A stretch of 64,000 nt of DNA from Bacteroidales bacterium (GTDB lineage: Bacteria; Bacteroidota; Bacteroidia; Bacteroidales; VadinHA17). Within the stretch, counting starts at the first letter, position 1, and each line of letters begins with the position of its first letter. The translations under genes and the position numbers were made by a program. The notes under the pieces are model-generated. The model did no database searches, had not been told where the DNA came from, and saw nothing but the letters and a program-made list of their open reading frames with translations. Shown here in pieces: positions 17,832 to 27,655 of the stretch. The stretch is taken from assembly GCA_003142255.1 (NCBI GenBank), contig PLLO01000014.1, forward strand, positions 62,371 through 126,370, in the 5' to 3' direction.

Positions 17832-18404
17832 ATGGAACTAATTAGAAATGCAAGGCTGAGAATCGGGAATTCATTTCTCGCAACAAAAGTGGCCAGGGTA
17901 AAAAGAAAAGTGTTTTACTCAAACATTGGCCAGGTTAAGACAATAGGCATCGTATGGGATGCAACGAGAACCGAGGATTTCATAAGCCTTTCAAAGTTTT
18001 TTCAAAAGATGCACGAAAGAGGCATTGATGTGAAGATCATTGCTTATTTCCCCGGCAAGGAGCTGCCTGACCAGTATACAGCCCAAAGGTTTCTGACCTG
18101 CATCAGAAAGAATGAAACCAATTTGTTTTATCTGCCCGTTTCCCATGAAGCGGAGTTCTTTATTAAAAACCGGTTTGATATACTGATCGATATTAATTTC
18201 AGCTCGGAACTTCCGCTTTCATATTTAACATCACTTTCAGCAGCGGGGTTCAAGGTCGGATTGTTTAACTCGTACCAGGGGGCTTCTACATTTGATTTAA
18301 TGATGGAATTAAAAAAACCTGTCCGGATCGAAAATTACCTTAACGAAATAATACATTATCTAGAAATGATCAATTCCGGTTCAACCATTCAGGCTGACAA
18401 ATAA
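17832..18404 (+). CDS. DUF6913-family conserved Bacteroidota protein
   Basis: A 190-residue soluble protein recognised as the Bacteroidota-specific DUF6913 family: an N-terminal basic stretch (NSFLATKVARVKRKVFYSN), an alpha/beta body (VKTIGIVWDATRTEDF, DVKIIAYFPGKELPD) and a late FDILIDINFSSELPLSYL segment. No catalytic motif is evident. It ends 6 bases before dapA on the same strand, so they are likely co-transcribed. Function unknown. Confidence 0.75.
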   Translation: MELIRNARLRIGNSFLATKVARVKRKVFYSNIGQVKTIGIVWDATRTEDFISLSKFFQKMHERGIDVKIIAYFPGKELPDQYTAQRFLTCIRKNETNLFYLPVSHEAEFFIKNRFDILIDINFSSELPLSYLTSLSAAGFKVGLFNSYQGASTFDLMMELKKPVRIENYLNEIIHYLEMINSGSTIQADK

Positions 18405-18410
18405 TCAATT

Positions 18411-19289
18411 ATGAAAAGATTCAGAGGTACAGGCGTTGCTATAGTAACGCCATTTAAAAGTGATTCAAGTATCGATTTTTCGGCCCTTGGCCGTGTAATA
18501 AATCATGTTATAAAAGGCGGCGTAAATTACATAGTCGCCATGGGTACAACCGGTGAAACCCCTACACTCACAAAAGACGAAAAACAGGCAATCATTTCTT
18601 ATGTCATGGAAACTGTCGATAGCCGTGTTCCTGTTGTTATTGGCATTGGAGGAAACAGTACACATGAAGTAATAAACAGCATCCGGGAGATGGAGCTTGA
18701 AGGAGTTGATGGGATATTATCAGTATCTCCATATTACAACAAGCCAAGCCAGCGAGGAATATTCCAGCATTTCAAGGCAATTGCCAACTCCAGTCCCCTT
18801 CCGGTGATTATTTACAACGTCCCTACCAGGACAAGCAGTAACATCACTTCTGACACTTGCCTTGAGCTAGCCCATGAATGTGAAAACATAATAGCAGTAA
18901 AGGAAGCATCTGGCGACATAGCCCAGATAATGAGGATCATGAGGGGGAAACCTGAGAATTTTCTTGTCATTTCCGGTGATGATATGATGACTTTGCCAGT
19001 AATTGCAGCAGGGGGAGCAGGTGTTATTTCAGTCCTGGCAAACGCATACCCTGCCGAATGCAGCGAGCTTGTAAATAACGCACTTAAAAATAATTTCAAG
19101 GCAGCCCGCGAAATTCAGTTCAGGTTCATGGAATCCATTGAATTATTATTCGCCGATGGCAATCCATCAGGTGTTAAAGCATTTCTGAATGTAATGAACC
19201 TGTGCCAGAATAATCTAAGACTTCCACTCGTTCCAGTAAACCGGACAATCTATTCCAGGATTCAGAAAGCCGTTGAAGATCTGAAATAA
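18411..19289 (+). CDS. dapA: 4-hydroxy-tetrahydrodipicolinate synthase
   Basis: First dedicated enzyme of lysine/diaminopimelate synthesis, condensing pyruvate with aspartate semialdehyde. The 292-residue TIM barrel has GTGVAIVTPFK at the start, the MGTTGETPTL substrate loop, the YYNKPSQRG tyrosine motif, YNVPTRTS, and the Schiff-base lysine in IAVKEASGD. It is convergent with secA with only 12 bases between the stops and no evident terminator. Confidence 0.97.
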   Translation: MKRFRGTGVAIVTPFKSDSSIDFSALGRVINHVIKGGVNYIVAMGTTGETPTLTKDEKQAIISYVMETVDSRVPVVIGIGGNSTHEVINSIREMELEGVDGILSVSPYYNKPSQRGIFQHFKAIANSSPLPVIIYNVPTRTSSNITSDTCLELAHECENIIAVKEASGDIAQIMRIMRGKPENFLVISGDDMMTLPVIAAGGAGVISVLANAYPAECSELVNNALKNNFKAAREIQFRFMESIELLFADGNPSGVKAFLNVMNLCQNNLRLPLVPVNRTIYSRIQKAVEDLK

Positions 19290-19301
19290 CCCATCGCCAC
19301 G

Positions 19302-22300
19302 TTATGGTCTTGCATCAGCTCCTCCGGAGGCATGCTGCTGACCATGGCAATTCTTGTATTTTTTCCCGCTCCCACAGGGGCAGGGATCATTTCTTCCTAC
19401 TTTTTTATCGACACGTACAGGTTCTGTTTTCCTATCCCTGTCAGCGCCTCCTATTGGACCTGATGACTGTGTAGCATCGGTTCTGGAGGTTCTGAGGTTT
19501 TCTACCTGACGGCGGCGCTGCGCTTCTTTTACCTGGTCAGGATCCTGTGAAGGGATGTGCCCTTTCATAAGTGTACTTACAAGATCCTTATTTACCTTTT
19601 CGATCATAATCTTGAAAAGCTCATAAGACTCGAACTTGTAAATCAGGAGCGGATCTTTCTGTTCATAAGTAGCATTCTGTACCGACTCCTTCAGTTCATC
19701 CATCTCGCGAAGATGCTCTTTCCAGGCATCATCAATGGTTGCAAGAACAACTGTCTTCTCATACGATTTTGAAAGCTCTTTCCCCTCTGATTCAGCAGTT
19801 GCCTTCAGGTTGGTGATGACCTGGAACACCCTTACTCCATCGGAAATAGGAACCACAACATTCTCATAAACATGCGACATCTTCTCGTAAACATCCTTAA
19901 GCACAGGGTAAGCCTGCTGCGAGATCAACTCAACCTTCCGCCTGTATGTTTCGAGAACCTTTGCATATACAATATCGATGACAGCCTGATTGGAATCTTT
20001 CAGGAAAACTTCGGAAGAAACCGGGGAATCCATTGAAAATGACCGGATAAGGTCGAAGTCAAACCCTTCAAAATCTCCATCATGGTGATAGGACTCCACA
20101 AGTCCTGCCGTAACATCATACATTGAATTTGCGACGTCGACACTTAATCTCTCCCCAAGAAGGGCATGTCTTCTTTTCTTGTATATAACCTCTCTCTGAG
20201 AGTTCATGACATCATCATATTCGAGAAGCCTCTTGCGGATGCCGAAATTATTCTCTTCCACCTTCTTCTGGGCCCTCTCAATCGACTTTGTTATCATTGA
20301 ATGCTGGATCATTTCGCCGTCCTTTAATCCCAGCTTATCCATGATCCCTGAAATTCTTTCTGAGCCAAAGAGTCTCATAAGCTCATCTTCAAGAGAAACA
20401 AAGAATTGTGACGATCCGGGGTCACCTTGCCTGCCTGAACGGCCACGAAGCTGCCTGTCCACCCTTCTCGACTCATGCCTTTCGGTACCGATTATTGCCA
20501 GACCTCCTGCCTTTTTTACTTCTTCTGTAAGCTTTATATCGGTACCTCGACCGGCCATATTGGTTGCAATTGTAATGGTACCGGTCTTACCGGCTTCAGC
20601 CACGATCTCAGCTTCTCTCTGATGAAGCTTGGCATTCAGAACGTTATGCTTCAGCCCTTTCATTTTGAGCATCCTGCTCAGGAGCTCTGATATTTCCACC
20701 GATGTTGTTCCGACGAGTACCGGGCGCCCCTGGCGGTTCATCTCGGATATCTCTTCGATAACGGCATTGTATTTTTCTCTTTTGGTTTTGTAAACTAAAT
20801 CTTCCCTGTCGTTTCTTACAACAGGTCTGTTAGTCGGGATAACAACAACGTCGAGTTTGTAAATATTCCAGAACTCTCCGGCTTCTGTTTCGGCCGTACC
20901 TGTCATACCTGCAAGCTTATGGTACATCCTGAAGTAATTCTGCAGGGTTATGGTTGCATATGTCTGTGTTGCATCTTCCACCTTGACATTTTCCTTGGCT
21001 TCGATAGCCTGATGGAGCCCGTCTGAATATCTTCTCCCTTCAAGGATACGTCCGGTTTGCTCATCAACTATCTTCACCTTATTATCAAGGACGACATATT
21101 CAACATCCTTATCGAAAAGTGTCCAGGCTTTGAGAAGCTGGGTCATTGTATGGACCCTTTCAGATTTAACAGAGTAATCCTGAAGAAGCTCATCCTTAAG
21201 CTGAAGTTTTTCCTTATCGCTTTTTCCTGACTTTTCAAGGTCGGCAATTTTTGAGCCAACATCGGGAAGAATGAAGAAACTGGCATCCTCGACGGAGGTT
21301 GAGACCAAGTCTATTCCTTTATCCGTAAGCTCTATTGAATTTTGCTTCTCGTCAATAATGAAATATAGCTCATCCGTCACTTTCGGCATCTCCTTGCTGT
21401 TATTCTGCATGTAGAGGTTCTCGGTCTTCTGAAGCAGAGTCCGGTTTCCCTCCTCGCTGAGGTATTTGATGAGGGCACTATTTTTCGGGAGGCCCTTATA
21501 AGCCCTGAGAAGAAGCAAGCCTCCCTCATCGTTCTTACCTTCCGAGATAAGTCTCTTTGAATCAGCAAGTATCTGTGTAACAAGTTTTTTCTGTGCAGTT
21601 ACAAGCTTATCTACTTTTGGCTTGAGCTCATCAAACTGCTGTGTATCGCTTTTGGCTGTAGGCCCGGAAATGATCAGGGGAGTACGGGCATCATCGATAA
21701 GCACCGAGTCGACCTCATCGACTATTGCATAATAGTGCTTGCGCTGAACCAGGTCTTCAGGGTTCATTGCCATATTATCCCTCAGGTAATCGAATCCGAA
21801 TTCATTATTGGTACCGAATGTGATATCAGCGTTGTAAGCCTTTCTTCTATCGGCTGAATTTGGCTGATGTTTATCAATGCAATCGACCGAAAGGCCGTGA
21901 AACTCATAAATAGGACCCATCCACTCCGAGTCACGTTTTGACAGGTAATCGTTGACAGTTACTATATGAACTCCTCTGCCGGCAAGTGCATTCAGAAAAA
22001 CCGGCAGCGTAGCGACAACCGTTTTGCCTTCGCCTGTGGCCATCTCTGCAATCTTTCCCTTATGAAGCGCAACTCCTCCAAAGAGCTGGACATCATAGTG
22101 AACCATATCCCATACTATTTCGTTCCCCCCTGCTATCCACCTGTTATTCCAGTAAGCCTTATCGCCTTTGATTGTTATGCTCTCCCTAGTCGCTGCAAGG
22201 TCCCTGTCGTATTGCCTTGCAGTCACTTCAAGCTCGCTGTTTTCCTTGAATCGTCTTGCAGTCTCTTTAACTATTGCAAAAGCTTCCGGTACGCATTCAT

Positions 22301-22616
22301 CAAGAACCGTTTCCAGCTTTTCATCGATTTGCTTCTCTATCTTGTCGATCTCATTGTACGACTCCTCTTTCCTGTAAACATCTTCTTCGGTTTCTGCACT
22401 TTCCTTGATCGATTTTATCTGGTTTTCATCTTCAGCAACAAATTCCAGGATCTTCTTTCTCAGTTCCTGTGTTTTATCTCTCAGCTGATCATTTGAAAGA
22501 CCCTGCAGCTTTTCAAATTCAATATGGATTTTATCGACAAACGGATTAATCTCCTTCATATCCCTCTCGTACTTGTTTCCGAGAAACAGGCCAAGGATAT
22601 CATTAATTATGCTCAT
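19302..22616 (-). CDS. secA: Preprotein translocase ATPase SecA
   Basis: ATP-driven motor of the Sec translocon. The 1104 residues, longer than the roughly 900 of E. coli, are typical of Bacteroidota SecA, which carries an insertion in the first nucleotide-binding domain (here about residues 330-400). Walker A is in [14 protein letters not shown], the DEAD-type box reads [20 protein letters not shown], the second helicase half has [25 protein letters not shown]-type motif VI (20-residue core visible), and the C-terminus ends in a zinc site, [16 protein letters not shown]. Confidence 0.98.
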   Translation of the reverse strand: MSIINDILGLFLGNKYERDMKEINPFVDKIHIEFEKLQGLSNDQLRDKTQELRKKILEFVAEDENQIKSIKESAETEEDVYRKEESYNEIDKIEKQIDEKLETVLDECVPEAFAIVKETARRFKENSELEVTARQYDRDLAATRESITIKGDKAYWNNRWIAGGNEIVWDMVHYDVQLFGGVALHKGKIAEMATGEGKTVVATLPVFLNALAGRGVHIVTVNDYLSKRDSEWMGPIYEFHGLSVDCIDKHQPNSADRRKAYNADITFGTNNEFGFDYLRDNMAMNPEDLVQRKHYYAIVDEVDSVLIDDARTPLIISGPTAKSDTQQFDELKPKVDKLVTAQKKLVTQILADSKRLISEGKNDEGGLLLLRAYKGLPKNSALIKYLSEEGNRTLLQKTENLYMQNNSKEMPKVTDELYFIIDEKQNSIELTDKGIDLVSTSVEDASFFILPDVGSKIADLEKSGKSDKEKLQLKDELLQDYSVKSERVHTMTQLLKAWTLFDKDVEYVVLDNKVKIVDEQTGRILEGRRYSDGLHQAIEAKENVKVEDATQTYATITLQNYFRMYHKLAGMTGTAETEAGEFWNIYKLDVVVIPTNRPVVRNDREDLVYKTKREKYNAVIEEISEMNRQGRPVLVGTTSVEISELLSRMLKMKGLKHNVLNAKLHQREAEIVAEAGKTGTITIATNMAGRGTDIKLTEEVKKAGGLAIIGTERHESRRVDRQLRGRSGRQGDPGSSQFFVSLEDELMRLFGSERISGIMDKLGLKDGEMIQHSMITKSIERAQKKVEENNFGIRKRLLEYDDVMNSQREVIYKKRRHALLGERLSVDVANSMYDVTAGLVESYHHDGDFEGFDFDLIRSFSMDSPVSSEVFLKDSNQAVIDIVYAKVLETYRRKVELISQQAYPVLKDVYEKMSHVYENVVVPISDGVRVFQVITNLKATAESEGKELSKSYEKTVVLATIDDAWKEHLREMDELKESVQNATYEQKDPLLIYKFESYELFKIMIEKVNKDLVSTLMKGHIPSQDPDQVKEAQRRRQVENLRTSRTDATQSSGPIGGADRDRKTEPVRVDKKVGRNDPCPCGSGKKYKNCHGQQHASGGADARP

Positions 22617-22650
22617 ATAATCTTGTTTTTCAAAATTTCAAAATATCCCG

Positions 22651-22658
22651 CAAAATTA
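22651..22658 (-). promoter_or_regulatory. -7 promoter box for secA
   Basis: Minus-strand TAATTTTG matches TAnnTTTG. The predicted start near 22645 leaves a leader of about 29 bases. The region is A/T rich, and no -33 element is clear. Confidence 0.45.
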
Positions 22659-22745
22659 GTTTATTTTTCGAATAGTGGATTGCAGAAACATCTATTATAA
22701 TGGATGCCGCAAGAGGGCTTAAATTCAGGTATGCAACCCGGAAAG

Positions 22746-25220
22746 CTATTTTACCAGGTTGTATTTCAGATGTTGGATATCATCTTTCCGATAGAGAACA
22801 ATGAAATATAGACCCGAAGAATACCCGGATATATTTATATTCAGTTCACTTTCCCTGTTGCTTGTACCGGTGAATAAGCAAGCTCCGGATGAGTCGAAAA
22901 TTCTGTACCTGTACGGGCTGCCCGATCCGTTTCCTTCATCCTTAACCGTAAATATTCCATTACCGGGATTGGGAAACAAAACCAATCCTGGATAGTTCAT
23001 CTCCCCTGCCCTGTCGATCAATGGCCCCACGGTCAGATCTTCAATCACCCATCCCCATCCATGTCCATAGGGATCAGAGAATAGCCTGAACCGAACCATC
23101 ATTGTGTCTCCTGAGGAAACAGATGAAGAGGCCGATGCGAAGAAATAATGTTTAATTAGTTTGGATTCATCGGGAACATAAGTAGAATTTTGCCCGTCCA
23201 TTGAACTGTTATATGCAGCAAGCCAGACATCACTATACCTGCTGTCGTATCCGTCCCCGAGAGGGAACCACGATTTTCCGAAATCCTTCGAACCCTCCGG
23301 AATAACATAATCATAAAAATCCGAAGAACCGAAAGTCGATCCGGTTTCACCGGGTTCAACCATAACAACCTCACTGAAGCTTAACATCATTCCATTAGCG
23401 TCAAATTTCAGCGGAGTCCTGAGTGTAGTTTTATATGTAATACTGTCTCCATTGGCTTCAGGACTTGCATAAGGGTGCGGTGTATTTAGTCCGTATGCTG
23501 AAAAACCTGCAGACTTGGATATTGTGAAGCCATCATTCAGGAAATCGCCTGAAGCACCGGAGAAGCTGGTTGAATAATTATTCGCGACAGGATTTAATGA
23601 TTCAATCTTAATTGTGTACCAGCCTGCTGAAGGAGATATTTTCTTGTTTGGAGATCCGGCCTTATCAATTGCAATAATCCTGTAACGGATCGAATCTCCG
23701 CCTGCAAGGGCAAGAGCCCTGGGATAAAGATTATTCCTGTAAATATCATTATCGCCGGCGATCAGTCCCAGATACGAAGATGTACCATCGTTTACAATGT
23801 ACTCCAGGAATGCAGTGTCAACCCCGAGGTTGTCTGTTACTTTTGCTTCAAAATTTATTGAATTTACCTTTTCAAAGAATGAAGTAAGCCGGGTATGGAT
23901 TATAACCGGTTTAACCGTATCTATGCCGATATAAACTGAATAATGGTACTTATCGGTATATGACGGAGATTTATAAATCCTTCCGAAACAATCTTCTGCT
24001 GAAATGTAATATTCCAGATTTGTGCCGTAAGAAGGGATTAAAACGGAAGCAGTGAAATTATTATCCGACAGCGGCGAGGTCATTATTGTCCAATTGCTTG
24101 TCGTAAAATTATCGAACGACCAGACCAGTCTCACATTGTTGTGATTATAAACCGTATCGGATTTAACCGTGGCAAGAATTGGCAATGATAAAATGTACTC
24201 CTCAGTATCTTTAGGCTTGACATGAATAATCCTTGTATTTACCCATCCAAGTTCACCAAGGATTGACATGGTGAACTTGCCCGGATCATGAATTGCTTCT
24301 CCCCAATCTATTACGGGTGTCATGAGTGCATTAATTCCCTTGTATGTTTGTTCGTCGAGATGTGATACGCTGGATCCGGCATCGAAAGTAGCAGGCGCAT
24401 ATAACCTGGCCCTCGTTAATGCGTAATTGTTAATAAGTGTGTAGTTTTTAATTAGCGGACCATTAAAATAGAGCTGTCCGCTTGTAATCGCGCTCCTCAG
24501 ATCGCTGGAAGGATTTCTGAACAACATTGTATCGGTCAGTCTTTCCCCGGAGAAGTTTTCGATAAAAGTATCGTAAATCATGGGTACCCCTGAAACACCA
24601 TAAGATGCAGTAGTTGTTCCTGAGGTCATGCTGTCGAGGAAACCAAGCCCGTGAATCATTTCATGGAGCGCCACTGTGACAAGGTCATACTTAAGCGATA
24701 AAACATTTCCGTCTGTCCTTAAATACCAGTCTATATTGCTGTTTACATACAGAACGATGTCGCCTTCTGCTTCACTGTTAAGAGACTTGCCGGCTATCTT
24801 TTCAGCGAGAGCAACAGGATACCAGGCATAGGGCACCTGGGCATCAATATCCCACCCGGGTATTAACTCGGTCGTCGATGCCTGCGCAAGGACATTGGCC
24901 GTAGTTATCTTCTCCCAGGTGGCATGGACCATTATATGGGCATCAGAAGGCAATACCGACTGGAGTATCGATGCTGCATATTCAACTGCTGTTTTTGCTG
25001 CTGCAGGAAAGCCTGAGCAAATGACAGTTACTGTAGCGCCTCCTTTTTTGTTCAATCCCATATAGAACTCCTTCGGAGGCGGAATATAAATTCTTGTTAC
25101 TTTGTTGCCAGCATAACATTTAGAAAGGGCAACAGGCTTCCTTATCGCTTCCTGCGAATAGAGCCTGGAGGCTGGCGATAGAATCAAAAAACAGATAATA
25201 ATTAAAGTCAGTTGCTTCAT
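22746..25220 (-). CDS. Secreted snapalysin/matrixin-like metalloprotease with T9SS sorting domain
   Basis: An 824-residue exported protein. A signal peptide covers about residues 1-22. Zinc motif HEMIHGLGFLD spans residues 186-196 and fits HExxHxxGxxD, with His186, His190 and Asp196 as likely ligands and Glu187 as base. The protease-like part is followed by Ig-like/beta-sandwich regions (DTVKPVIIHTRLTSFF, VWLAAYNSS). The last about 80 residues are a type A T9SS sorting domain: LVLFPNPGNGIFTV...SGLYFIVLY...HLKYNLVK. It would be exported by Sec, then carried over the outer membrane by T9SS and probably attached to the surface. The substrate is unknown. Confidence 0.85.
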   Translation of the reverse strand: MKQLTLIIICFLILSPASRLYSQEAIRKPVALSKCYAGNKVTRIYIPPPKEFYMGLNKKGGATVTVICSGFPAAAKTAVEYAASILQSVLPSDAHIMVHATWEKITTANVLAQASTTELIPGWDIDAQVPYAWYPVALAEKIAGKSLNSEAEGDIVLYVNSNIDWYLRTDGNVLSLKYDLVTVALHEMIHGLGFLDSMTSGTTTASYGVSGVPMIYDTFIENFSGERLTDTMLFRNPSSDLRSAITSGQLYFNGPLIKNYTLINNYALTRARLYAPATFDAGSSVSHLDEQTYKGINALMTPVIDWGEAIHDPGKFTMSILGELGWVNTRIIHVKPKDTEEYILSLPILATVKSDTVYNHNNVRLVWSFDNFTTSNWTIMTSPLSDNNFTASVLIPSYGTNLEYYISAEDCFGRIYKSPSYTDKYHYSVYIGIDTVKPVIIHTRLTSFFEKVNSINFEAKVTDNLGVDTAFLEYIVNDGTSSYLGLIAGDNDIYRNNLYPRALALAGGDSIRYRIIAIDKAGSPNKKISPSAGWYTIKIESLNPVANNYSTSFSGASGDFLNDGFTISKSAGFSAYGLNTPHPYASPEANGDSITYKTTLRTPLKFDANGMMLSFSEVVMVEPGETGSTFGSSDFYDYVIPEGSKDFGKSWFPLGDGYDSRYSDVWLAAYNSSMDGQNSTYVPDESKLIKHYFFASASSSVSSGDTMMVRFRLFSDPYGHGWGWVIEDLTVGPLIDRAGEMNYPGLVLFPNPGNGIFTVKDEGNGSGSPYRYRIFDSSGACLFTGTSNRESELNINISGYSSGLYFIVLYRKDDIQHLKYNLVK

Positions 25221-25280
25221 TAAGTAGTTTGCGTTCCGGTAGTCTGTCAGGTAGCCGGAGCTCTATGGGTCATTATATCC

Positions 25281-25658
25281 CTATGGTTGTTCAATTTCAA
25301 GCAGCTCCTCAATTTTCCCTATCATTTCATTTACAGAAAATGGCTTGTAGTATATTGCATCGGCACCCAGTGCTTTTGCCATGTTAAGATAGCTGGCAGG
25401 TCCGGCTTTACCTCCTCCTGAAATAGCGATAACCTTTATCGAAGGCTTTATTTCCCTGAGTGTCATTATAACTTTAAGACCATCCTCTTCAGGCATTATC
25501 AGATCCGTTACAACCAGATCAGTTACTCCGGGCTTGAAATGAATGATAGCATCCTTTCCGTTATCAGCTTCCTGAACGGTGAATCTTTTTCTGGTCAGAG
25601 ATTCTTTCAGCATCTCACGCAGTTCCCGGTTATCCTCAACAATTAATATACCTGGCAT
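25281..25658 (-). CDS. Single-domain response regulator (CheY-like)
   Basis: A 125-residue receiver domain with no output domain. Acidic pair in ILIVEDNRE, phospho-acceptor Asp in TDLVVTDLIMPEEDG, switch Ser in VIAISGGG, and conserved Lys in IYYKPFSV are all present, so it should be phosphorylatable. It starts 33 bases after the stop of the PAS histidine kinase on the same strand and is its obvious partner. The kinase carries only a degenerate receiver, so this free receiver may supply the active one. Confidence 0.92.
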   Translation of the reverse strand: MPGILIVEDNRELREMLKESLTRKRFTVQEADNGKDAIIHFKPGVTDLVVTDLIMPEEDGLKVIMTLREIKPSIKVIAISGGGKAGPASYLNMAKALGADAIYYKPFSVNEMIGKIEELLEIEQP

Positions 25659-25691
25659 TATGTTATTGAATTAATAAAGATTATAATTCAA

Positions 25692-27614
25692 TTATCTCTT
25701 AATAGACAATTGAATCGCAGTTTCAATTTCCTTTAGTGAAACAGGCTTTACCAGTTGCTGACTGATAATTCCCGAATTTACCAATTTTTCTCCCGGATTG
25801 TCCTGGTTGGAATCACATATTATTATGCATGGGGGCGATATACCGTATTTCTGGAACGAGCTTACAAGGTCATCGATCCTGATCTGATCTGCATCGCTCA
25901 TATAAATCACAATGTCAGGCCTTGTCTGAGTCTCAGCAAGTATTTTATTGAAATGTTTGATCTCTGACGACTGTGTCATTTCAAATCCTGCACTTTCAAG
26001 ACCAAGTGAGAGGATTTTTGACTCATGCCTGTTCCCGGTCACGAATAAAAGTTTCTTTTTCCTTCCATGCAAGGCAGGCTTCCTTGCTTTCTCGGAATAA
26101 ACGGGAAGATAGATATAGAAAACAGATCCTTTCCCCTTTTCACTTGAAACAAGAACTGAACCATCCATTTCTGATACAATCCCATGAACCACTGACAATC
26201 CAAGGCCGGATCCCTTTCCTACCTCCCGGGTTGTAAAAAAGGGCTCGAAAATCCTTCTCAGCAACGATTGATCCATCCCCTTTCCGGTATCCCTGAGGGT
26301 GACCAGTACATATTCATCAGCAACAATTACCTTGTTAAGGTCGCCTCTTACCTTTTTCCCTTCCTCAATAGCGAGCGTCACCGTGATTGTTCCCTGTTTA
26401 TCTTCAAGGGCCTGTATTGCGTTGGTTAAAAGGTTCAGGAAAACTCTGAAAAGCTGGGTGGGATCGGCAAATACAAATTTCTGCTTGTCCCTGTAATTAC
26501 TTCTGATCTTTATGCTTGGCGGTGCTGCCGATTTCACAAATCCGATTGTCTCCCTGAGAACCTCATAAACACTAACCGGAACTTTTTCCTGTTCCACCTG
26601 CCTGCTGAATGTGAGAATCTGGTTTGTAAGAGATCTGGCTTTGTTTACAGCTGTCTGTATCTTAGAGACTTTTTCTGATAAAGGTGAGTGACCGGGCAGG
26701 TCTTCAATCAATAATTCCGAATATCCTGATATTGTCGCCAGAATATTATTAAAGTCATGTGCAATTCCGCCGGCGAGAGATCCGATAGTCTCAAGCTTCT
26801 GCGCTTCGAGAAGCCTGTTTTCGAGCATCAGCTCACGTGAAGAATCCTCAAATGCAAAATCGATGTAAGATGGATTCCCTGCTTCATCAAGCGTCATAAA
26901 TCCGCTGATCCGGCAAACAATATCTTTCCCCTTGCATGTTTTTAGCGGAACTCTGCCAAAAGATTTTAGCTTACTGTCGGCAAGCTGTTCGACATGCATG
27001 TCAAAGATTCCTTTCTCGGCATAATAATCCCTGAAATTTGCGGAATAGAGTGAATTCTCGCTTCGGCAATCCATAATCAATAAAAATGCCTTGTTACCAT
27101 GTATGATCCTGCCGTCGGGCCTGCACCTCATAAAACCAATGGGAAGGTTTGTCTCAAACTTCTTGAATTCTTCTTCCTTTTCAATGGCAATCTTTTCGGT
27201 AAGCTTCAGGTCGGTAATATCGAATGTCTCGGCCAGCAGATGAGTTACCTTTCCAGAGTCAGAGGGGAAAGGCCTGAAAATCACTTCAAAGAATCTTTTG
27301 CCAGCCTGCGGAGTTGTGAATGAGGCTTCATACTTTACCGTGGCACCATCAAAACACCTGTCGATATTATGCTTGATACTCTTAGAAAATGTCTCCTCAC
27401 CCCATACATCAGAAAGGGATTTGCCGATTATGGAATCAGCCATACCCCTAAGGGCTTTGCAGAATGTGGTATTAACCTTGACATAAACATAGTCGCGGTC
27501 AATCACACTGATCATCGACCTTGAATTGTTAAAGATATGGTCGGCATATAATTTTTCCCTGGAAAGAAATTCCAGCGATGATTGAATATCAGTTTTATAC
27601 TTTTCCTGTTTCAT
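25692..27614 (-). CDS. PAS-domain hybrid histidine kinase with degenerate receiver
   Basis: A 640-residue cytoplasmic kinase without membrane segments. Two PAS domains (about residues 25-135 and 150-260) precede a HisKA dimerisation domain with phospho-acceptor His286 (GGIAHDFNN) and an HATPase domain (FLNLLTNAIQAL, DTGKGMDQSLLRRIFEPFFTT, GSGLGLSVVHGIV). Residues about 515-640 have receiver topology, including a conserved VKPVS lysine, but the phospho-acceptor position (PDIVIYMSDAD) has Met where Asp is expected, so this receiver is probably inactive. The sensed signal is likely intracellular. The active CheY-like gene follows directly. Confidence 0.92.
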   Translation of the reverse strand: MKQEKYKTDIQSSLEFLSREKLYADHIFNNSRSMISVIDRDYVYVKVNTTFCKALRGMADSIIGKSLSDVWGEETFSKSIKHNIDRCFDGATVKYEASFTTPQAGKRFFEVIFRPFPSDSGKVTHLLAETFDITDLKLTEKIAIEKEEEFKKFETNLPIGFMRCRPDGRIIHGNKAFLLIMDCRSENSLYSANFRDYYAEKGIFDMHVEQLADSKLKSFGRVPLKTCKGKDIVCRISGFMTLDEAGNPSYIDFAFEDSSRELMLENRLLEAQKLETIGSLAGGIAHDFNNILATISGYSELLIEDLPGHSPLSEKVSKIQTAVNKARSLTNQILTFSRQVEQEKVPVSVYEVLRETIGFVKSAAPPSIKIRSNYRDKQKFVFADPTQLFRVFLNLLTNAIQALEDKQGTITVTLAIEEGKKVRGDLNKVIVADEYVLVTLRDTGKGMDQSLLRRIFEPFFTTREVGKGSGLGLSVVHGIVSEMDGSVLVSSEKGKGSVFYIYLPVYSEKARKPALHGRKKKLLFVTGNRHESKILSLGLESAGFEMTQSSEIKHFNKILAETQTRPDIVIYMSDADQIRIDDLVSSFQKYGISPPCIIICDSNQDNPGEKLVNSGIISQQLVKPVSLKEIETAIQLSIKR

Positions 27615-27655
27615 TATTTTATCTGAAATAACGCACAGCTAATCTCAAATGGTTA

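Noticed and set aside
19302-22616. Many overlapping opposite-strand frames within secA, the AddA/AddB genes and other large genes
   Set aside because: They are shadows of well-supported coding regions, with no start context or recognisable domains.
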